A stretch of DNA of 64,000 bases from Sodiomyces alkalinus F11 (lineage: Eukaryota > Ascomycota > Sordariomycetes > Glomerellales > Plectosphaerellaceae), in contig NW_021167080.1 of the NCBI RefSeq assembly GCF_003711515.1, forward strand, positions 655,200-719,199. Direction: 5' to 3'. Shown here piece after piece: positions 56,769-64,000 of this stretch. Made by a program: the position numbers and the translations under genes. Numbering within the stretch: position 1 is the stretch's first letter; each line of letters opens with the position of its first letter. The notes beneath the pieces are model-generated. The model saw only the letters and a program-made list of their open reading frames with translations. It made no database searches and had not been told where the DNA came from.

Positions 56769-57109
56769 TAATATACCCTATCTAGGTATATCTCTGGCTA
56801 GCTAGTACTATCGGACCTAGGGCTTTTAGGGTTCGGAATAGCGACCTTTAGGTATAGAAAATAGGGCATAATAAAGATATCCTTTACTAATCTAAAAGCG
56901 GGCCTACTAGGAATATATCCTTAGCGAGCCCAGGACTATCTATTTCTCTATATAACCGGTCTATTCCTTATATTCGGGGCTATACGCGTATTTAGGGATC
57001 TCGGTCTAGTCCCTAAACGTTTATTTAGATATTAGCCGACGGGCTCTGTATATTCGTATAGTGCCCGGCGCGTAAGGACTATCCGTGTATATAGTCTTCC
57101 GGCGTATTA
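56769..57109 (-). repeat. 5' LTR of element C
   Basis: 341 bp, mate of 46229-46569. It is followed by target copy gccct (57110-57114) and then the resumed Gypsy B sequence. Confidence 0.9.
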
Positions 57110-57114
57110 GCCCT

Positions 57115-57157
57115 TATCTCTTACGTTAGTAAGGGTTTTTTATAGTATAAGTAATAA
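57115..57157 (-). mobile_element. Gypsy B fragment between element C and LINE copy 2
   Basis: The joined sequence gataaagccct + tatctcttacgttagtaag corresponds to the Gypsy A RT segment gataaatcccttatctatta near 8373. This shows that element C inserted cleanly into Gypsy B. The fragment ends where LINE homology (aacgagtat) starts. Confidence 0.75.
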
Positions 57158-57559
57158 ACGAGTATCGTTAAGCCGAAAGTGCCCCTAAGGTGCCATATTA
57201 TCGATAAAATCAATTCTAATATCGGATTCGGACTCTACGCCCTTAAAAGCACCGGAGACCGATATCGTAGCGAGACCGTAGAGGGTGCGGTGGGTTATAT
57301 GCTATAGGGCGGCCTATAGGGCTAACCGAACACGATATTAGTATACTACTATAAAGCGCTCAGAACACGATAACTAGAACTAACCCGGGGCGCGTAGCCC
57401 CGGGAGAGCCCTAAAACTCCTAGGTACTAAGCAGGCGCACCGAAGACGTACTATATAAACTACGTACCTAATTTTCCGATCTACTAGCTAATAGGGTAAG
57501 CGCCGATAAGGCGCTAAAGCTAGTATAGAAGATCTTTTAAACGTAATACTATACGACTA

Positions 57560-58720
57560 TTATAGGGAAGCCGCTACGCTAATACCCCGGTAGCGATATA
57601 CCCCCCCTTATAACTAAATAGCTTACCGATACGATCTAATAAGCGATTGAGGGTATACTAATAGAATTACTTAGGGTAGTAGGACCTAAGACCTACGCTT
57701 AAGTAGTGGGGAGCACGCCCGTGTAGCACTAATATATAAAGATAGCACCGGTAAAGGTTATATCCACCCGATACGCCTAAGAACTAATAGTCTAATACGG
57801 AGACGCTAAGACCGACCTTAAAAGCTAAACCCTATAACAGATTATTAAGGCGGTTAATTAAGTTACCCGCCGCGTAGACGTAATAGCCGCGCGATAACTC
57901 CTAAGCCGCGATATAATTCTTATATTTAAGTATAGGAACGAATAGTAGATAGCGAACGCGAATAACTAGGTTAAAGGCGTATTCGGTATAAGAGCCACGA
58001 CATATAAGACAATATACTAAGTTATAGTAAAAGGAATACCGATAGCGTAGCTACTAACTTACGACCCCGATATAACGCTATAAGAACTTCGGCTATAGAA
58101 TAATATAGCGATTACCCGGATTAAGGCTAGGAAACCTAGGAATAACGTAGCGCGGACGGCGCTACTAACTATTAAGGTCGCCCGCCCCGAGGATACGGAG
58201 CGACTAATAAAGGAGGGAGTCTTCTTTAATTACGGATACTATAATAGTAAACCCTATAACCCCGAGATCTCCTTATAACGGTGCTTTAAATACCTTAACT
58301 TCGGATATAAAGCAGGTTAGTACTAGGTAATAGAAGCGCTATACAGGTATTATAGCGGCGTCGAGTCGGCGTACTAAAGGGGCTTCGCGGCGTATAAAGC
58401 TAAGATAGACCCGAAGAAAAAGCGCTATACCGCCTATAAGGGGCTATATGCGGTATTCGACGATAAATACCTAAGTAAAGTAAAAGAAAGGGCGCGGACT
58501 AAGGAGGTATATACGAATAGAGTAAGGGGATTTGACCTTAGCTAATACGTGAAATATAGGGCGGAGAGGGAGCACAGCGTTTTTATAGCATCGTTAGATA
58601 TAATAATAGTCCCCGAACCGCCCGAGAAAAAGAGAAAATAGAAAGGACGCCCCCTAGGGTCGCGGAATATCCTCCTTAAATCGCGCACCGCCCTCTTTAC
58701 GCCTGCTTAGAATAATAATA
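57560..58720 (+). pseudogene. LINE copy 2 gag-like ORF1 (broken)
   Basis: The + strand reads as a Tad-type ORF1. A helical N-terminal part comes first. Middle blocks include DIILIFKYRNE near 57910 and IVKGIPIA*LLTYD near 58022, matching the family's FTV-VHGVP pattern. A C-terminal CCHC region (about 58235-58370) has Cys mostly changed to Tyr: RCFKYLNFGYKAG (family CFNCQ-YGH), followed by a basic Lys-rich tail. Confidence 0.65.
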
Positions 58721-58729
58721 TTATAAGGT

Positions 58730-61700
58730 TCCTTACCTTTAATACTACCTTCTAGCCCCTATAAAGCCTTACCCCTTACCCCCGGGCTATACCTAAAGCG
58801 TAACTATAAAGCGAAGCGAGTATAGCGTAGCCGCCTAAGATAAATAATTAGAATCGCTTAGTAGAATATAGGGAGATAGCGGGATAAAGTATAGTAAGCG
58901 CTCTATAACCGTAGCGGGTATAATATAATAGCGGTAATAAAGCCCGGGTTAAATAAAAGGAAGAACCCGATTTACCTAAGGGGATATAATTATAGGATAG
59001 TATAGGAGAGTAAGCGCGCCTTACTCTATATATATAAACGGTATAAGGCCGCTATATTTATATAGTATATAAGTAAGGATTAGGCCTAGGCTATAATTAG
59101 AGTTAGGATATAATAGTAAAAGACGAATATATAGGTAGTATACTTATTATACTATAAGGGAGGAGAGTAGGAGACCCTAATATATAATCTCACGGCGGAA
59201 CCGGAGCGGTAGCGTATTATCCTAATAGGAGACTTTAACCTAAAGAACCCCTTTTAGGATAGATATAATAGATATAAAAGATAATCGGAAGACCTTATTA
59301 CGCTCGTGCACCGATAGTAACTTAACCTTATAACCCCAAAAGGATATATTACTAGGACCCTAGCCGATACTAATCGATAGTATAGCACGCTAGACCTTAC
59401 CTAGGTTTTAGCGGACCTTATATACGTATACTAGGGGGATAATCTAGACCTAATAGGCTTAGACTATATAGCCTAGGTAATTAATATCGATACGGTATAA
59501 CCGTGCTAGTATATCGTTAGTAAAGGATAAAGGTAGAGGAAGTTAGACAAGGAAGCGGCCTAGAGAGAGGCCTAGAGGCTAGACTATAGAGAAATACCCC
59601 TTACCCCGGAAGTAATCGACTAAGTAGTAAAGTAGATACTATAGGACCTTATTAGTATCGCGGACGCTACGGCGCCGCGCCGCGAGCTAGCCGCCTTTAG
59701 CGCTAGGCCGTTATAGTAGATATAGGAGATAGTAGAGGCGAATAAGGAGGTAATTAGGCTAACACGGCGTTATTACGGGTAGAGGTCGCGCGGTAAGTAG
59801 AATAAACTTAAGGAGGTAGAAAAATATCGTGATATTTTAGTTAGAATAAAAAAGCGGAAAAGCTAGCGTGGCGCCGTTAATACGATAATAGTAGACTAGA
59901 AAAGCCTTTAAGCACTATAACGCTAGGCCCGGATAGTAAGCCACCTACCCCTAAACCTCCTATCTATCCCGCCCTTATAGTATAGCGCGGGCGGACCGGT
60001 CACGATAATATATAATAGGAAAGCGATAATCCCTATAGAGAAGTTTTTCCCCGTACTATACCCTATAAAAAGCGGGTGTATTAGCGGCGAGCCGAGGATA
60101 GCGGTAATACTACTTATATTAGAGGTTATAAAAAAGGAGGTCTAATAGGTTATATAATAAATAGTAAAGTAAAAGGCACCCGGGGAGGATAGCCTACCGA
60201 CTAGATTCCTACTCGCCTATAGCTAACCACTCTATAGGCGATTAGTATCAGTCTTCTCCGTAAGCCTTAAGGCCGTATATTTCCCGTAATAATACCGTAC
60301 TATAGAAGTAATAGTGCTTAAGAAACCAGGTAAACCGAAGGAAGCTTACACGATAGCCTTAGGGTAATAACCGATATCACTCCTTAGCGTAACGGGGAAG
60401 GCCCTTAAGAAGATAATAGCAGGGAGAATCGCGACTATAGCGGAGGAACACTAACTCCTCCCCGCCGGATAGATAGGTAATTATAGATACCGCGACACGA
60501 TAGTAGCGGTTAGGGCTATTATAAAGGGAGTATACGCCGTATAGGAGTATAGTAAGGCTATAGCGTAATTAAAGCTTAATATCTAGGGCGCCTTCGATAT
60601 AATACTATACTAAAAACTCCATAAAGCCCTCGCCTAATACGGCTTCCCGGACTAGGTTATAAAATAAACCTATTTATACCTTATAGCGCGCACGGCGCGC
60701 CTACGCTTTAACGGCGATACGGTGTATTAGGTAGAAATCTAAGCAGGAGTCCCTTAAGGATCCCCCCTCTCCCCGATCCTCTTTATACTATTTATTAGGA
60801 CGTTTTACTAAGAACTAATCCGGATACCGCGGGTTATAGTAGTCGGCTTTACCGATAACACGAATATTATAGCCTTTAGATATAATAAGGCCGTACTATA
60901 GGCGTACCTTAAACGGGTATAATAAGTCTGCTAAAGCTAATTATAGAGGAGCGGACTACGAGTCGAGCTATAGAAGTATAAGCTCCTTTACTTTACGAGA
61001 AAATAAGAACCCCCACCGCTCCTGCTACGCCTTAAGGGCGTACCGGCGCTATAAGTTAGAGAGATAAAGGTCTTAGGGGTTATCCTTAACTAGAAGCTTA
61101 TATTCCGTCCCTATATTAGGAAACTTAAAGCTAAACTCCTTACCTAGAAATATACCCTTATACGCCTTATAGCGTTAGTATAGGGCTACTATATCGGGGA
61201 CGCGCGTAAACCATACTAAATAATAGTCCGGAGCGCTATATTATACGCGGCCCCGGCCTTTTATATAATAATAAGAACAGGGGAGAAGCTAAGCGGAGTT
61301 GTTAAAGGACTAGCTAGTAAATAGGCGTAGTGCCTACGTATTATTACCGGCGCGTATTAGGCTACTACTATAAAGGTAGTTAAGATAAAGGCGGGGGTCC
61401 CCCCCCTTAATGTATACTATAACGCCTTAACCGTATAAGTAATGCTACGGGTAAAGGATACTTAGATAGAGTAAGCGATACTTTAGATACGATAAGTAGC
61501 CGAAGCGGCTATATAGCATAGAAGACGCGGGGGAGGGGTTAGGCCCTACCTAAGGTCCTAGAGGGTATAAAAGTAGGAGGTTAAGTCCTAGCTCCTTAGG
61601 AGGGAATTAGCCTAACGCCTTTGAGAGAAATAAGCGTACCGGTAAAAGCGTACCTTAATACGCTAATATAGTAGTATAGTCGTAGCGTGGATACCCTAAT

Positions 61701-62170
61701 TCGACTACGCGGCGCTTAGGAAGTATAAGGGCCTTATAAAACTATAGAGTTTTATCCTTACCTAGATTTAAATACAGAAAATAGGCCTTCGCTACTTCCT
61801 CTTTATAAAAGGCGTGCCGGAAACGGTAATACCGCGTTACTAGTACGCCGACGGAGGGCCGGAGATAGCGGAATATATCGCGTTATAATGCTAAGATATA
61901 TTAAGGGAGATATAAAAGCGCCTCGCGGCCGATATAGGCGCGCGCTTACTAATAAAATAGGACTAGCTCCTAGTACTCCGGAGTAAGGAGACCGCGGGGA
62001 AGGTCGCGAAGTGGTTCCTATAAACCGGGCGCCTCCCGGACTTCCGACTAGCACGATAACTAGAAGCGGAGGCGTAGTAAAGCCCTTATAGCGCTAGAAC
62101 CTTAGGTATAGATACGGGGAGGTAAAGATAACTATAAAGGGAGGTAAAGACGACTACGAAAGGAATAAGT
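58730..62170 (+). pseudogene. LINE copy 2 pol: endonuclease, RT, C-terminal domain (broken)
   Basis: Endonuclease: ILIGDFNLKNPF near 59222-59256 (catalytic GDFN), and TPKGYITRT near 59335. RT: EVIVLKKPGKPK near 60310, then PISLLSVTGKALKKIIAGRI near 60370-60430, AGVP*GSPLSPILF near 60740-60785, and GFTDNTNIIAF near 60845 (family F-DDTN, one Asp now Asn). C-terminal: FLFIKGVPETVIPRY near 61797-61840, matching the Tad RNase H-like/zinc region F-L-KGVPET-LP-C with Cys lost. Stops mark former Trp/Gln codons. An 83-codon - strand open frame at 61803-62054 is a shadow of this domain. Confidence 0.8.
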
Positions 62171-62231
62171 AAAGGGAGAGTAAGATATTTATTAATAGTC
62201 GCTATATAACCGCGCTATAGGCGCGCTACGT

Positions 62232-63130
62232 TTACTCGTTATCTATATACTTATCGGACTTATTATTATCGTTATCGGAGCTAATCGCTCTACTATCCAT
62301 TAGGATAACCTTATCCTTACCTTTACCCTTATCCTTAGTGGCTAAGGCCGTAAGGTCTCCCGATAAAGGGATAGGGATACCCTATAATACGCGTTAGTAG
62401 CGGGGTCGGTGCGGGGTCGGCGCGGGGTCGGCGCGGGGTAACTTATAAGGTAAGCGAGGATAAGCTCTAATATCTCGCCGTTATAAGCGTAGCTACCACT
62501 ATAACTCTATAGGCGCGTAGCGGCGGGGGCAGCGATTATACTAATACTATTAGCCCGGCGGAGGGCGGCGCGGTACGCCCGAAAGGCGTAAGTTCAATGG
62601 GTAGCCGCCTACTAATACTTCCGGATATTCTATAATAGGATCAGTAATAAGGATATAGCGTATACGGTATAACGGAGAAGGGGAAAACCTATAAAAGGAG
62701 TTAGGGCGGCGCGGGCGGCGTGGGCGGCGGCGGCGGTAGCGATACGGGCGGTAGCGGCGTCGTTATAAGGGAGGGGGACTTAATAGGAGGATTAAAGGAG
62801 TAAAGACGTAGTAAGGGCATAGCGGGGATAAACCGGGGTATAATAGCTATTACTATAACTACTATTAATATATTTAATATAATAAGCGCCGGCTCCTAAA
62901 TCGGGTTAGTAAATATAGCACGGAGCGGGGGCACCGCGGGGGCGTAGCGGGAACACGACGGGACTATATACTAGGAGGGTTTTAGTAGGGTACGGCCCAG
63001 TAGTCTTATACTAAGGATATAACGTATAAGGTATAGGGCGATAAGCGGACGGTAGGGGTAACGGCGGACTATACCGGGTCAGAATATAAAGCGGGGGCGT
63101 AAAAGGGGCGCGATGATAATAGAGCGAGGA
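62232..63130 (-). pseudogene. Antisense gene-like frame in the 3' part of LINE copy 2
   Basis: On the - strand this reads as an Arg/Pro-rich protein. The block YAYNGEILELIL lies near 62455-62490, and PAPTPRRPRTDP near 62400-62440. The charged end is GDLTALATKDKGKGKDKVIL, then DSRAISSDNDNNKSDKYIDNE with a stop at 62232-62234. It corresponds to the + strand frame at 19880-20774 in copy 1. It is convergent with the LINE pol frame, about 60 bp from its end. Function unknown. Confidence 0.45.
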
Positions 63131-64000
63131 ACTTATAGTAGAAGGCTAAGGGGTAGCCGGCCTTTTACCCTTATAGGCGCCGGCACCGGCTCCCCCTTTA
63201 GTGATAGAGGTCTTATTACTAGGTATCTAAAGGGGTAGGAGAGTTAGACTAAGGCGGGCGCTATAGGAGCGGAGCGGGGGCGGCGTGAGGATAGCGCGAC
63301 CCGGGACCCCGTTAAATCCCCTACTATATAGCCGAATAGCACCGGGGATCCTATACAGGAATTCTAAGGCCGTACCTATATCGCACCGACCACGTAAAAC
63401 TTACCTTAAGAATAATAGCTTAAAGGAGGAAAAGAGGAAAAGAGGAAAAAAGAGAAAAAGAGGGAGGGTTATAAGAAAAGGGAGCGGCAGATTAGCCCTA
63501 TAAGTCACTACGCCTTCTAGGGAATAGTAGCCACGCCCGGCCTATACTATAGCGCTTACCCCGGAGAGCCTACGTAGCGCGAGTAAGGTAGGCATATAAC
63601 TAAATAAGGGCTACTATAAATAGCAGGTATATAAAAAAGGTTTTAGAATAAATAATAAATAAAGGAAGGAGTAAGGGGGGGGGGTAGGCGTATACCCCCC
63701 CTACAAAAGGGAGGGAGGGCATAAAAGGTGCCGCGGCGAGGCAAGAATAACCTCGCCGGATCCGGAATAAAGAAAAGGACGACGGCGAGGGACTATAGCG
63801 ATAGCGTACCGAGGGCGTGTGCGACCGATATAGTACCTACTAAACTAACTAGCTAACCCCTGTTAGCTACTAGCCCGGAGGTAAGATCCGGTTTTCGAAT
63901 AGCGATAAAAACGGGACCGCGGAGCAATACCATAGAGGCCACGCACAATAAAACTACCTATATAACAAGAGCGCAGGGGCTTTTATCTATTAACGGTTTC

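Larger units (their letters stand above)
46229..57109 (-). mobile_element. Element C, Gypsy-type LTR retrotransposon
   Basis: Two 341-bp LTRs (46229-46569 and 56769-57109) with exact 5-bp duplication gccct (46224-46228 and 57110-57114). LTR ends read TA...TA, where TG...CA is expected, as RIP on both ends would give. Between them, on the - strand, lie gag, RT, RNase H and integrase with chromodomain-like end. The integrase contains a younger solo LTR (50174-51084). The segment 46570-49360 is not explained by standard pol domains. Without the solo LTR the element is about 9.96 kb. Confidence 0.88.
57158..64000 (+). mobile_element. LINE copy 2, Tad-like, runs off the right edge
   Basis: A non-LTR element on the + strand, collinear with LINE copy 1 for its whole length: 5' end aacgagtatcg here, and the last bases (gcaggggcttttatctatta) match copy 1 at about 19060. 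Order: gag, endonuclease, RT, C-terminal domain, then about 1.8 kb with an antisense gene-like frame. All sense frames carry RIP-type stops. It inserted in Gypsy B. Confidence 0.88.

Noticed and set aside
61803..62054. 83-codon - strand frame
   Set aside because: Antisense to the LINE C-terminal domain, whose + frame has the KGVPET motif.

Overview
The window is nuclear DNA of a filamentous ascomycete (Pezizomycotina). The evidence is short GT-AG introns of 54-85 bp in two genuine genes and the dominance of fungal LTR and Tad-like LINE retroelements. The elements carry what looks like repeat-induced point mutation (RIP): TpA is abundant, CpA/TpG look scarce, and the reading frames are broken mainly where Trp (TGG) or Gln (CAG) codons became stops. 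No rRNA, tRNA, CRISPR or bacterial gene was seen.

Layout. Positions 1-34440 are nested, RIP-mutated transposons. A Gypsy remnant (RT at about 1135-1640, +) is interrupted at 1683 by a long LTR. That LTR was itself split by element D (LTR-like ends 2110-2370 and 12839-13099) and by a Copia element (13239-26935). Element D holds a complete chromodomain Gypsy (element A, 3596-10706, - strand, TSD tagtg). The Copia holds a Tad-like LINE (copy 1, about 19000-25832, - strand). Next comes a second LINE family arranged as a fold-back (27720-33290).

Positions 34440-39190 are the only gene island, with ordinary base composition and intact frames. It has two convergent genes: cytosolic-type Xaa-Pro aminopeptidase P (34810-36840, +, four exons) and, on the - strand, a three-exon gene for a 137-residue centromeric histone H3 variant (CENP-A/CenH3, 38153-38716). 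No long open frame reveals the second gene, because its exons are only 73, 125 and 216 nt. It is the most notable find here.

Positions 39199-64000 are repeats again: an element with terminal inverted repeats and a long TTA microsatellite, then Gypsy B (41373 onward, - strand, same family as A). Gypsy B is split by LTR element C (46229-57109, 341-bp LTRs, TSD gccct), and C contains a 911-bp solo LTR (50174-51084, TSD gaata). A second LINE copy (about 57158 to the window end, + strand) cuts off the rest of Gypsy B.

Both Gypsy copies, and separately both Tad-like LINE copies, carry a protein-like open stretch on the strand opposite pol, in the 3' part of the element. These look like undescribed extra genes of the two families. 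Retroelement coordinates are approximate unless LTR ends and target duplications are given. All family calls come from reading translations by eye, without database searches.
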